A stretch of 63,926 nt of DNA from an uncultured Bacteroidaceae bacterium (GTDB lineage Bacteria > Bacteroidota > Bacteroidia > Bacteroidales > Bacteroidaceae). Where the stretch lies: positions 1 to 63,926 of the forward strand of contig CAKQYA010000015.1 in assembly GCA_934293005.1 (NCBI GenBank), in the 5' to 3' direction. Made by a program: the position numbers and the translations under genes. Under the pieces are notes generated by a model. It was not told where the DNA came from. It saw nothing but the letters and a program-made list of their open reading frames with translations, and made no database searches. Below are positions 36,157 to 43,866 of the stretch, piece after piece. Each line of letters begins with the position of its first letter. The stretch's first letter is position 1.

Positions 36157-36179
36157 TGCCCCTCATTGCTTTTTCTTTT
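36139..36179 (+). terminator. Intrinsic terminator of the RND efflux operon
   Basis: An 11-bp stem with one G-U pair (36139-36149 with 36159-36169; GCAATG arms) is followed by TTTTTCTTTTT. The stop codon at 36154-36156 falls in the loop. Confidence 0.85.
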
Positions 36180-36419
36180 TCTCTCCCAGTTTAAAAGGGC
36201 ATTCCAATCGGACATCTTTTCCAAAGCGCAAACAGTACATTCGGTTTGACTGTGGAAGACAACCATATTGTATCGTGATTCTGAAAGTTTCTCTTGATAC
36301 GGAACAATAGATGAACCGTCTACACGTAATATACCAGACTCGGGAAAAACAATTGGCGTTGAATACAAAGTGTTGATTTTCTCATTCAATGTTTTTTCGT
36401 TTGTGCATGCAATTGCCAC
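36180..36419 (-). pseudogene. Fragment of a thioredoxin-like lipoprotein gene
   Basis: An 80-residue remnant reading VAIAC-TNEKTLNEKINTL and then PIVFPESGI, with MVVFHSQTECTVC, ALEKMSDWNAL. This resembles the N-terminal half of a redox-type lipoprotein that often accompanies beta-propeller genes in Bacteroidales: a lipobox, a conserved IxFP segment, then a CxxC-containing thioredoxin strand. The signal peptide is lost, because stop codons lie just upstream in frame and only a GTG could start it. The homology ends at DWNALLNW, after which the frame runs antisense into the outer-membrane channel gene. I read it as a decayed gene truncated at both ends. Confidence 0.5.
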
Positions 36420-36571
36420 TAAAGAAAATTAACGTAATTACTTCATCCCTCGTTTGATTATTGCACGCTATGATGGCAAATAAAAATGCACAATGAATTA
36501 TGCCATAAAAGCCCCATAACAAAAATGATGTTAGAGATGGGGCTTTTATGGCTTTTTGCTTTGTGGGTATT
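36420..36571. other. Short gap with a strong stem-loop
   Basis: Contains a 16-bp perfect stem (36502-36517 with 36537-36552; GCCATAAAAGCCCCAT type) followed on the plus strand by TTTTTGC. It could back up the RND terminator or end the beta-propeller gene from the other side. Confidence 0.6.
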
Positions 36572-37715
36572 TTACAGTTCATTCCTGCGCTTCATTTTTA
36601 ATATGTAGTAGTTGTCTAATTCAGTAACGTGGATAGAGTCTGATTTGAAAGCTTTTTCAATTATCTTTTTGGTTTCCTTCATGTATGGGAATTTGACATT
36701 CAGATATTCGATCATCCTGTTCTGGGTTATCACTTTATAAAAATATCCGTTATGATAATATAAGTTGTTATAATTGAATCCGATATGATCCAAGAATGCA
36801 AATTCGTTCTTTTTGAGGTCAATCCTGAAATCACTGCTACTTTCTTTATAATGCATGGACCCCAAGATGACATCTCCACTGAATGTGAAATCAGAAACAA
36901 AATCATAGTTCATATTCAGATAATCCTTTTTTGTCCTTGCAACCTCTTCCGTTAGCATTTGGGGGGAAGATAAAGGATATGCTGCGCATCTCTTCTGGAT
37001 GATTTAAATCGATAATATAAAATGTAGAACTAAACATATCCAGAAAACATACCTTGGTTCCTGCTTTCTGCAGTCCGTTTATAGTCCATACGGCTCCCTT
37101 TAAAATTTCAGAATTGGTCGGGAAGAAACTGCGTGTTTCTTTGTCTTTCCAATTATACATGGTCAATAGATGATCATACCCCCTGTGGTAAGTCCCCATC
37201 ATCAGACCGTCTTTAACCATCAAAAGGTCATCCCAACCGTACTCGCCATCTATGGTCTGAGAAGAAATGAAAGTTCCATCAGAACGAAATCTCTTTATAG
37301 TATTGTATTCCAACAAAGTGATAGTATCTCCTTTGTCTGTGGCTGAGAAGTTTGTGATACTGATGTATTCACTCTTTTTGCTGCCTTTCTCACCAATCTT
37401 ATTCTTGAAATGTCCCTTGTTGTCGAAATAGAGTACGGAAGGGTCGGCTGGATCGTTGAAGAATAACATTCCCGAATCTGTCACAACCATTTTCATGCAG
37501 TCGCTCAATAATCCATCTTTATTATTATCTAAAGAGATAATTTCAAAGTCGTAGAATTCATCGTCAGCTGAGACCTCTTCCACTTCATCTGTTAATTCCA
37601 ACGTTATGCTTTCTACGTTTTCTGATAACTTCGTGTTGGAATGAGAGCACGACAAGAGTGAGGCCATAAGTGACATCAGGGAAAAAAAGTGAAATTTATT
37701 CATGCTTGTTTTCAT
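36572..37715 (-). pseudogene. 6-bladed beta-propeller lipoprotein, frameshifted
   Basis: Two overlapping reading frames together make one protein of normal size (about 380 residues). The first (37715 down to the 36960 region) has a lipoprotein signal (LMASLLSC-SHS), then propeller-like repeats (MVVTDSGMLFFNDPADPSVLYF, TITLLEYNTIKRFRSDGTFI). The second (from 36958 to 36572) continues TRKDYLN-type sequence through VSDFTFSGDVILGSMHY to the end. The break is at a run of six C on the minus strand (36961-36966): one C fewer would join FIFP to MLTEEVARTKKDY. It is a genuine mutation, a slippage-prone switch or a sequencing error. These lipoproteins are common in gut Bacteroidetes; their ligand is unknown. 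Confidence 0.75.
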
Positions 37716-38134
37716 AAGATCTTAACTAATTAATGATAGAGTCAACTTGAAAAAGTGCCCTCAAAACAGAGGGGGTACCTCAAAATGCTTACAGCTTAAA
37801 ACTAAAAAGCACAAGAAGAGCTATTCGGCATGCGATATTTAGCATTTACAAGCCTGCTTTTGGATTGTTTTTGCTATATAACTTTCAAATTGATAGTGCT
37901 CTGACTTTTGCAAGTGGGCTCATGATATTATAAATAAAATTGATCGTCAGACTGTCATTCATGCCGGTGCTTGTCTAAAACAGATTGTTAAGAACGCTTT
38001 GAAAGCATTGCTGATCAAGGCTAAATGCCACTGTAGGCAAGATGATGAAGAATATTCGCTGACTAAAGTTTTGAATGAATGAACACAGCAAAATTGTGCT
38101 GTAAATGTTGATGAAATGACCGATTCTGACTTAA
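37716..38134. other. Degenerate region with a short unassigned reading frame
   Basis: 419 nt. On the plus strand 37897-38082 stays open for 61 codons ending in a stop. Its translation includes CSDFCKWAHDIINKI, TVIHAGACLKQIVKNALKAL and CHCRQDDEEYSLTKVLNE, which looks protein-like (charged helices, Cys pairs), but there is no start codon near its beginning and I cannot name the family. A small hairpin CCCTC/GAGGG lies near 37760-37776. It is probably debris of an older gene or mobile element. Confidence 0.35.
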
Positions 38135-38572
38135 TTAATAGGACCAATAATCCTCACTTTCTAAAGGTTCAAGTGAACCACCTTGTCCGATGCACCATGA
38201 TTTTCCTATAACTTTCGACTCGTCGCATAAATCCCATTGTGCAGCCACTTTATAGTCTTTATGCACACACACCTGATAATAATACACCTCTTGCTTGTGA
38301 TGATATTTCCAATAGTAACCAGTTGTGCTATACGATTTGCTTGGGTCTTGTACTTTTACTTTGCCAACAATCTTATCGATATAGCATGGTCTTACATACA
38401 CTCGAACGTACACTTCGCCATTTCGGACAGGTGTTTCTCTTAATGCAAGGAGATTTTCTTCAAATAATGGATTGTAGGGTGTGACATAGCACTAAAAAGC
38501 TTTTGTCGCACCAAAGCAAGATGCGGTTACCGCTACTGCAACTAATGTGTTTTTGATGATTGCTTTCTTCAT
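38135..38572 (-). pseudogene. NVEALA-like secreted Cys-rich peptide interrupted by an in-frame TAG
   Basis: Reading from the ATG at 38572 gives a signal peptide (MKKAIIKNTLVAVAVTASCF, then GATKAF), an in-frame TAG at 38492-38494 (codon 27), and then a continuous 119-codon frame starting CYVTPYNPLFEENLLALRE. The mature part has Tyr-rich strands and four later cysteines (RPCYID, QVCVHK, DLCDES, SWCIGQ). The N-terminal signal followed by a xxxEENLLALxE segment resembles the NVEALA family, small exported proteins encoded next to beta-propeller lipoproteins in Bacteroidales. The interruption is exactly at the predicted signal cleavage site. A good promoter lies upstream at 38737-38768. A shorter product from the ATG at 38413 would lack the signal. 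Confidence 0.6.
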
Positions 38573-39027
38573 TTTTAATAGTGTTTTCATGTTGTCTGTT
38601 TTTATTAGTTTTAGTTATTATATCTGTCGTGTGTTTTTTTCAACTGATATTATTTTTAAGGATGATCGATTGTTTTTATGATTGCGTTGATGTGAATAGA
38701 TTGCCAATTCCGACTTGTTTGTTAATATTTCGATTGCAAAGTTATACAATTTGTGACTTTCATCCAAATAATAAGCGTTCTATGCGGTTATATTTATAGT
38801 TTAATATTTGTTAATGTGTTTTTATTTGTTGAATAACAATGTGCTGTAATGCTATTTTTGATTATGTCTCATTTGTTTTAAATTTTGTTGTATGGAATTT
38901 GTTAATGTATTGGTTATGTTCGAAATGCTGTGGTGCTGGTGGTGCTGTTGATTATAAATGTAAGATGAAGAAGACGAAAGTTGCGGTGCCAGCATATACG
39001 CCTTTAGCCTTTTTATGTTGTCGAGGC
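38573..39027. other. Gap upstream of the NVEALA-like gene
   Basis: 455 nt, A/T-rich. The promoter at 38737-38768 is the only organised element. No gene is visible on either strand; open frames here show no family resemblance. Confidence 0.5.
38737..38768 (-). promoter_or_regulatory. Promoter of the NVEALA-like gene
   Basis: Minus-strand -33 TTTG (38765-38768), exactly 20-nt spacer, -7 TAACTTTG (38737-38744), about 165 nt before the ATG at 38572. Confidence 0.7.
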
Positions 39028-39267
39028 TTAGGTATAATACTTCAAACTGAGACTATTCGCATTGAATGACAGTCGCATCACTCCAAACGTCGGATAAGCC
39101 TGATTTATCTTATCTTCGTTGCTGAAATTCTTTGGAAACCAAATGTTTGGCCTTTCATCAAATCTTAATTCATTATTTATAACGTTAGTATTCTCTTTTC
39201 TAATGTTAAGATATAGCCCTAAAGGAGCGATTATACATATTACTATTAATGAGCTGATTAGTGTCAA
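39028..39267 (-). CDS. Small membrane-anchored protein coupled to a beta-propeller gene
   Basis: A 79-residue protein with one N-terminal membrane helix (MTLISSLIVICIIAPLGLYL) and a short outer part (NNELRFDERPNIWFPKNFSN, then EDKINQAYPTFGV). Its ATG overlaps the stop of the upstream beta-propeller gene by 4 nt (ATGA), so the two are translationally coupled. The NELRFDxR segment is reminiscent of the start of DUF1573 proteins found in similar loci, but the remainder of that domain is missing. It may be a truncated gene or a short partner; I cannot assign a function. Confidence 0.5.
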   Translation of the reverse strand: MTLISSLIVICIIAPLGLYLNIRKENTNVINNELRFDERPNIWFPKNFSNEDKINQAYPTFGVMRLSFNANSLSLKYYT

Positions 39268-40469
39268 ATAACGTCTGGGCGTATACGATAAAATATTATG
39301 AGTGGATTTTCAGAAAAAGCCTCGCTTTCTTTAATAAGAATAGAAGATATGGAATCTGTCATCGTCTTTTTAATTTTCTCTATTTCATTCTTATGCACCT
39401 CTTTGTAATATGTTTCGGCGAAACCTACCAGTTCATTCTTATTCTTGTCATAGTATTTAGTTCTACCTATGTTGAAATCAAAGACTCGATCGGAATCTTG
39501 TATAAAGTTTTTGATAAAAACATAATTGTTTGTTTTTTTATCAATTAGTAAAACACCCTTACATTCTTTGGAAGTTACAAAGTTCTGTATTATATATTCC
39601 CCGCATTGCAAAGGATTGTCATAAGAGTAATAAATCTTCTGTTCTGCAGCTTCTTTTGCTCCGTCAAGTTGCTTATTCTGCTCATAATAAGGACTTTGAA
39701 ATGAGAGATAATACTTCATGTAGATGCCCTTTTCGTCTATAGCATAAATGCTCCTTCCATAAATGGGTGCATACAAGAATGGATTATTCCCATTTGTGAA
39801 GTATGGTGTTCTTTTTACTGGGTTGATTTTTTTAAAATTATATTTAAAGGATGTATATAACAAACTAAATACATTGTCAGTGACAGCAATGATGTTCTCA
39901 TTATCATTACCATTCATTCCATAGGGTGCCAATTGGAATATATATCCATTCTCTTGTCTTGCAAAACTTATTGCACGAAAAGGCAATGTTTTGTCTTTGA
40001 CGAAGGTTCCATCATGTCGATAGGTCAAGATTGATGAACGAGTTCCGTCAAGCACATATAACAGCGAATCATCAACATCGAAATCATACATTCTTAATAC
40101 TTCTCCATGTCCTTTCCCATTCCGAAAAGCTTTTCTCAAGAATTTACCGTCTTTATCAAAACAAAATAAATGTTCATCAAGATCGCTTACATAGATAATT
40201 TCATTGGCTATTTTAATATTCATTGGAACGGTCAGGCATGCTTCAGAAGGATTTTCTAACTGGACATACCTGATGTCAGTTATAAATTTAGATAACGAAA
40301 AACTGTCCACGACATTTTTTCCCATATCAAGAACCACTGTCTTGTCCGAAATTTCTTTACGTTCAGCCGACTCAATGGATTTTGCCAGTCTGCCATCTGT
40401 ACACGAGACAAGCAATAGTTCTGTAAAGATAATTGTATGAATAAGTGATATTCTTTTCATATTTTTCAA
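39264..40469 (-). CDS. 6-bladed beta-propeller lipoprotein
   Basis: A 401-residue intact protein. The N-terminus is a lipoprotein signal (FTELLLVSC-TDG). The following FSLSKFITDIRYVQLENPSE and IIYVSDLDEHLFCFDKDGKF lead into propeller blades (VLRMYDFDVDDSLLYVLDGT, SILTYRHDGTFVKD). It ends in a charged helical tail. Such lipoproteins sit on the cell surface or in the periplasm, and their ligand is unknown. It is the intact homologue of the frameshifted gene at 36572 and is coupled to the small membrane protein downstream. Confidence 0.8.
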   Translation of the reverse strand: MKNMKRISLIHTIIFTELLLVSCTDGRLAKSIESAERKEISDKTVVLDMGKNVVDSFSLSKFITDIRYVQLENPSEACLTVPMNIKIANEIIYVSDLDEHLFCFDKDGKFLRKAFRNGKGHGEVLRMYDFDVDDSLLYVLDGTRSSILTYRHDGTFVKDKTLPFRAISFARQENGYIFQLAPYGMNGNDNENIIAVTDNVFSLLYTSFKYNFKKINPVKRTPYFTNGNNPFLYAPIYGRSIYAIDEKGIYMKYYLSFQSPYYEQNKQLDGAKEAAEQKIYYSYDNPLQCGEYIIQNFVTSKECKGVLLIDKKTNNYVFIKNFIQDSDRVFDFNIGRTKYYDKNKNELVGFAETYYKEVHKNEIEKIKKTMTDSISSILIKESEAFSENPLIIFYRIRPDVI

Positions 40470-40818
40470 TGGTTACTTAAAAAATTCATTTGTTTGATGA
40501 AGGGGAAAAGGATATGGGAATCTGAATTTGTCGAGATAATTCAGATACAATCCATCATCCGTTTTCCCTATGTTTAACTAAATATAAGTATGCACGCCAT
40601 AACTTGTACACAAATCTTTGCGACCTCCATCATAACAATGCCAATATACAGCATATGTATATTTAGTACATTAAGATAGGGTGCGTCAAATATAAAAATA
40701 ATTTTGAGCACATACTTATTGGATGCTTGGGCAAGCATCCAATGCCACTTTTTTCAGAGTGCTCATTATCATGAAAGCACTCATCGTATTCCGCAGCCTT
40801 TCTGCAGATGCCATGCAG
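40470..40818. other. Gap between the propeller gene and the glycine-zipper lipoprotein
   Basis: 349 nt. A 10-bp stem with a 4-nt loop (40719-40728 with 40733-40742; TTGGATGCTT) lies 77 nt past the stop of the lipoprotein gene at 40819. A CAAATATA at 40687-40694 could be a minus-strand -7 box for the propeller gene without a good -33. Nothing else is seen. Confidence 0.45.
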
Positions 40819-41538
40819 TTATTTAAGATTGACAGTCATGCTGTGCCCCTTAGACACGAGTCCGGTATGGCTTGTGCAAAGCGATATGGTGATAGCCTTG
40901 CCTTGGCGCGCTTTCTTGCAATAGATGCGGCCTGTGTATCGGAGTTTTTCGCCAGGTTCGATTGTTGTTGTTAGCGAAGGCGACACGCTGCAATATTTGA
41001 CATTGTCCACATCGAGCCATATGACAATATCTTTCAACGGCTTGTTAGAGGTGTTGGTGATGATGCTCTCAACCTCTATTATCTCGTTTTTAGAAAGCAT
41101 GCCGTCGCCATTGCTGTCGGTATAGCTCAGGTCGGACAATTCAAGCCCATGGCACAGGGTGTAGCTCTGAGTTTTGGTGCCCTGATAGTTGCCATTGCCG
41201 TATGAACCGTTGTATCCATCATTGTATCCAGCTCCTCCGCCAGTCTGGTAGTCGGCATCGGAGTCGTATGAACGGCTGTTGGCCGCCTGCTCGTTCTTTT
41301 CAATCTGATTGGCAACGCTAATGCCGAGCACAGCTCCCACACCCATGCCAATCAGGCTGCCGAGGGCAGCGTTTTCGCCGCGGAAATGTCCACGTCCTGT
41401 GAGGAAGCCTACAGTCTCGCCCACATGTCCGCCTATCATGGCTCCTGTGACGCCTGCCGATGCCTGGTATGAACTGCTGCAGCTGCTTGCCATGATGATG
41501 GAAGCGAGTGCGGCGCATGTTATTGTGTTTCTTTTCAT
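40819..41538 (-). CDS. Glycine-zipper lipoprotein
   Basis: A 239-residue lipoprotein (signal IIMASSC-SSS). Residues about 25-75 are Gly/Ala-rich with a glycine-zipper pattern (GVTGAMIGGHVGETVGFLTG, SLIGMGVGAVLGISVA), typical of outer-membrane-associated lipoproteins. A Gly/Tyr/Asn-rich linker follows (GGAGYNDGYNGSYGNGNYQG). The C-terminal half (about 135-239) looks like a beta-sandwich of CARDB type, with an EF-hand-like DSNGDGMLSKNE. Function unknown; an envelope structural role is likely. It lies 29 nt downstream of nudC on the same strand. Confidence 0.65.
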   Translation of the reverse strand: MKRNTITCAALASIIMASSCSSSYQASAGVTGAMIGGHVGETVGFLTGRGHFRGENAALGSLIGMGVGAVLGISVANQIEKNEQAANSRSYDSDADYQTGGGAGYNDGYNGSYGNGNYQGTKTQSYTLCHGLELSDLSYTDSNGDGMLSKNEIIEVESIITNTSNKPLKDIVIWLDVDNVKYCSVSPSLTTTIEPGEKLRYTGRIYCKKARQGKAITISLCTSHTGLVSKGHSMTVNLK

Positions 41539-41567
41539 TGTGGTCTTGCTGTTTGTTTATGTTGTTG

Positions 41568-42359
41568 TCACTGTTGCTCTTCTTTGAGATAGTCGTCTAT
41601 GAGTCGCCTGGCAATTGAGAGCTTGTCGGGTATAGGAGGCATGTTCTTTCTGTTGAACCATCTGGCGTTGCTCAGTTCTTCTGCTTGCACCTTTATCTCA
41701 CCGCTTACGTAGTCGGCTGTGAAGCCCACCATGATGCCGCAAGGATATGGCCATGGCTGACTGGCGAAATAGCGTATGTTGGTGATGGTGAGCCCCACTT
41801 CTTCCCTTACTTCTCTCTCCACGCATTCTTCAAGAGTCTCTCCTGTCTCAACGAATCCTGCTACAAGTCCATACATCTCGCTTCGTTTGAAATTGAGGGC
41901 ATGCACCAAAAGGATGTCGTCGTCTTTGCGTATGCGGACGATGATGGCAGGACTGACCTGCGGCCAAACTTCCTTTCCGCAATTAGTGCATCGTTTGCTG
42001 ATTGCAGTGTGACGTGACATGGGTGCGCCGCACACTCCGCAGTAGCGTGTGTTGCTGTCCCAGTATAGCAGTTCGGCTGCCTTGCCAGCTTCTCTGTAAA
42101 AGTCTTCAGGCAGCACAAACCATGATTGTCTCAGTCCGATGGTCTCCAATGCGCCCAGTCCGCCTTCAGGTGGTGTGTCAATGCTGTAGGCTATGCATGG
42201 CATGCCGTTCATGGGCGGCAACTCTTGGCGTTGGGTCCATGCCTTTAATGGCAGTGGCGGTTCGGCGGAGCATGGCACATGATAGCCTTTGTCGTCGTGC
42301 TCAAGCACAATGCTGTTGCCTATGAACGCGAACCAGTATGTCTTGTTTTTTTCTTCCAT
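41568..42359 (-). CDS. nudC: NAD(+) diphosphatase / NADH pyrophosphatase
   Basis: A 263-residue Nudix hydrolase that splits NAD(H) to AMP and NMN(H) and in some bacteria removes NAD caps from RNA. An N-terminal domain precedes a zinc ribbon (YCGVCGAPM, 14 residues on KRCTNCGKEVWP) at about 115-140. The Nudix box is GFVETGETLEECVEREVREE, and the NudC-specific SQPWPYPCGIMVGF follows. The -7-like TAATTTTG at 42385-42392 could drive it. Confidence 0.92.
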   Translation of the reverse strand: MEEKNKTYWFAFIGNSIVLEHDDKGYHVPCSAEPPLPLKAWTQRQELPPMNGMPCIAYSIDTPPEGGLGALETIGLRQSWFVLPEDFYREAGKAAELLYWDSNTRYCGVCGAPMSRHTAISKRCTNCGKEVWPQVSPAIIVRIRKDDDILLVHALNFKRSEMYGLVAGFVETGETLEECVEREVREEVGLTITNIRYFASQPWPYPCGIMVGFTADYVSGEIKVQAEELSNARWFNRKNMPPIPDKLSIARRLIDDYLKEEQQ

Positions 42360-42463
42360 TATGAGTGCGTCTGATTTTTGAGTTCAAAATTAACAAATAA
42401 TTGTGATATAAGAGTGCGCAGAAGTCTTTAAATATATTAAAATTCTAAAGTATTTCATCATAA

Positions 42464-42495
42464 CTTGTATTTTAGAACGAAAGTTGCTACTTTTG
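42464..42495 (+). promoter_or_regulatory. Promoter of the GH25 gene
   Basis: -33 CTTG (42464-42467), 20-nt spacer, -7 TACTTTTG (42488-42495), 25 nt before the ATG at 42521. Confidence 0.72.
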
Positions 42496-42520
42496 TAATC
42501 AATTTGACAAAACGACAAAG

Positions 42521-43369
42521 ATGACACACTTCAACAATACATTCACGACATTTTTCCGTGTTATGCTTTTTGCATTTGCATGTCTGTGCTGCATGCAGAT
42601 GACAGCACAGAAGAAGTCTGACTTCCGCAAGAGCAAGAAAAACAATCACCATGCAGAATATGTGATCGACATCCAGCCCGATCCTGTGGCTCGCAAGGCA
42701 CGTCCTGACCGCCATCCGTTGGGCATTGAGATGCCAATGCTTTTAGGGCATGGGTCTGCCAAGCAGTTGCATGGCATTGACGTGAGCCACTATCAAGGGC
42801 GCATCAACTGGGATGAAGTGGCCAACGACCCCAATGTGCATTATGTTTATATCAAGGCCACGGAAGGAGTGAAGACGGTTGATGATCGCTATGAGGAAAA
42901 TTTCCGTGAGTGCAAAAGAGTGGGGCTGAAAGTGGGCAGTTACCTTTTTTTCCGTCCGCATCTTTCAGCCAAAGCTCAGTTTGACCTCTTCATGTCGATG
43001 GTCGACACAAAGCAGCAGGATCTCTTGCCTCTTATTGATGCTGAAGCTATAAAAGGAGTGTCGGTCTATGCTTTCCAAACTCGCCTGCTTGAATTGTGCG
43101 ACCTTTTTGAGAAAGAGTATGGCAAGAAGCCTCTCATCTACACTGGACGCAACTTCTTTGAACGAAACATTTCTGGCAATGAGCGTTTGCGTGCCTACAA
43201 GTATTTCATTGCTGCCTACACGTTTGATGAGCCAGAATTGTCTGGTGGACGTGATTTCCTGATGTGGCAATACACTGCTACTGGACGTGTGAAGGGAATA
43301 CGCGGCAATGTCGACATGAGCCGATTTGTCGGCAACCATCAGTTGAGGGAGATTTTATATAATAAGTAG
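42521..43369 (+). CDS. GH25 lysozyme-family muramidase
   Basis: A 282-residue exported enzyme. A signal-like N-terminus (FFRVMLFAFACLCCMQMTAQ) is followed by a basic linker (KKSDFRKSKKNNHH) and the GH25 barrel from about residue 85: LHGIDVSHYQGRINWDEV with the first catalytic Asp, YVYIKATEGVKTVDDRY, and LLPLIDAEAI with the Asp/Glu pair. The end GRDFLMWQYTATGRVKGIRG and NVDMSRFVG is typical. It would cleave the beta-1,4 bond between N-acetylmuramic acid and N-acetylglucosamine, in its own wall or that of competitors. It is a single gene, divergent from nudC. Confidence 0.9.
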   Translation: MTHFNNTFTTFFRVMLFAFACLCCMQMTAQKKSDFRKSKKNNHHAEYVIDIQPDPVARKARPDRHPLGIEMPMLLGHGSAKQLHGIDVSHYQGRINWDEVANDPNVHYVYIKATEGVKTVDDRYEENFRECKRVGLKVGSYLFFRPHLSAKAQFDLFMSMVDTKQQDLLPLIDAEAIKGVSVYAFQTRLLELCDLFEKEYGKKPLIYTGRNFFERNISGNERLRAYKYFIAAYTFDEPELSGGRDFLMWQYTATGRVKGIRGNVDMSRFVGNHQLREILYNK

Positions 43370-43501
43370 GCATGCATGTGTAATGCTTTTAAGCAACCCA
43401 AGTGTGGCGCAATTTTAATCATCAGAATTTGTTTAAGTGAAAGCCAGGACTGGTGCTGCTCATTTTTTTTTGAGAAAGTTCGTCTCGGCATATAAGTGCT
43501 T

Positions 43502-43537
43502 TTAACCCAAATCGGCCTAATGACCGATTTGGGTTTA
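43502..43537. repeat. Solo terminal-repeat hairpin of the dispersed element
   Basis: Arms 43502-43515 and 43524-43537 (CCCAAATCGG / CCGATTTGGG core) match at 13 of 14 positions around CCTAATGA. The same arm sequence appears once at each end of the 46.2-kb element. Confidence 0.7.
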
Positions 43538-43672
43538 AGGTTTAAGGTATGTGACAAGTGGATGAGCATTGTTAACCTGATGATATTTATGAAGCCAAAA
43601 ATGCGCCGCAAGATTCGATTTTGTATTAAAATATATTAAATTAACACTTTGTGCAACTGTTTTTATTCTGCC

Positions 43673-43706
43673 GTTGCAGATTTCTCATGGCATTTGCATA
43701 ACTTTG
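43673..43706 (+). promoter_or_regulatory. Promoter of the histidine kinase gene
   Basis: -7 TAACTTTG (43699-43706) with a GTTG (43673-43676) 22 nt upstream, slightly wider than usual. The leader to the ATG at 43867 is about 150 nt and contains a stem-loop. Confidence 0.6.
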
Positions 43707-43866
43707 TGTTTGAAAACTAATTATTGGCAGGTTATACACATCGCTGGAAGATAATCTTTCAGCGATGATTGTGTCGGCACAATAAGCTGCAATGATACAG
43801 CATGACAAACAAACGATACGTAGAATATATACAACTCTTCTCATAATAATCGCAGATTGATTCAAT

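Larger units (their letters stand above)
43370..43866. other. Gap between GH25 and histidine kinase genes
   Basis: 497 nt. It contains an isolated hairpin built from two abutting terminal repeats of the dispersed element (43502-43537), the histidine kinase promoter (43673-43706), and a leader stem-loop (about 43741-43767) with arms ATCGCTGGAAG / CTTTCAGCGAT. No gene is visible. Confidence 0.55.

Noticed and set aside
38839..39069. 76-codon plus-strand Cys-rich frame
   Set aside because: It overlaps the coupled small membrane protein antisense, has no promoter and no similarity I can see.
40719..40742. Strong intrinsic terminator before the glycine-zipper lipoprotein stop
   Set aside because: The stem is good but there is no T-run on the minus strand, so I mention it only as a hairpin in the gap.
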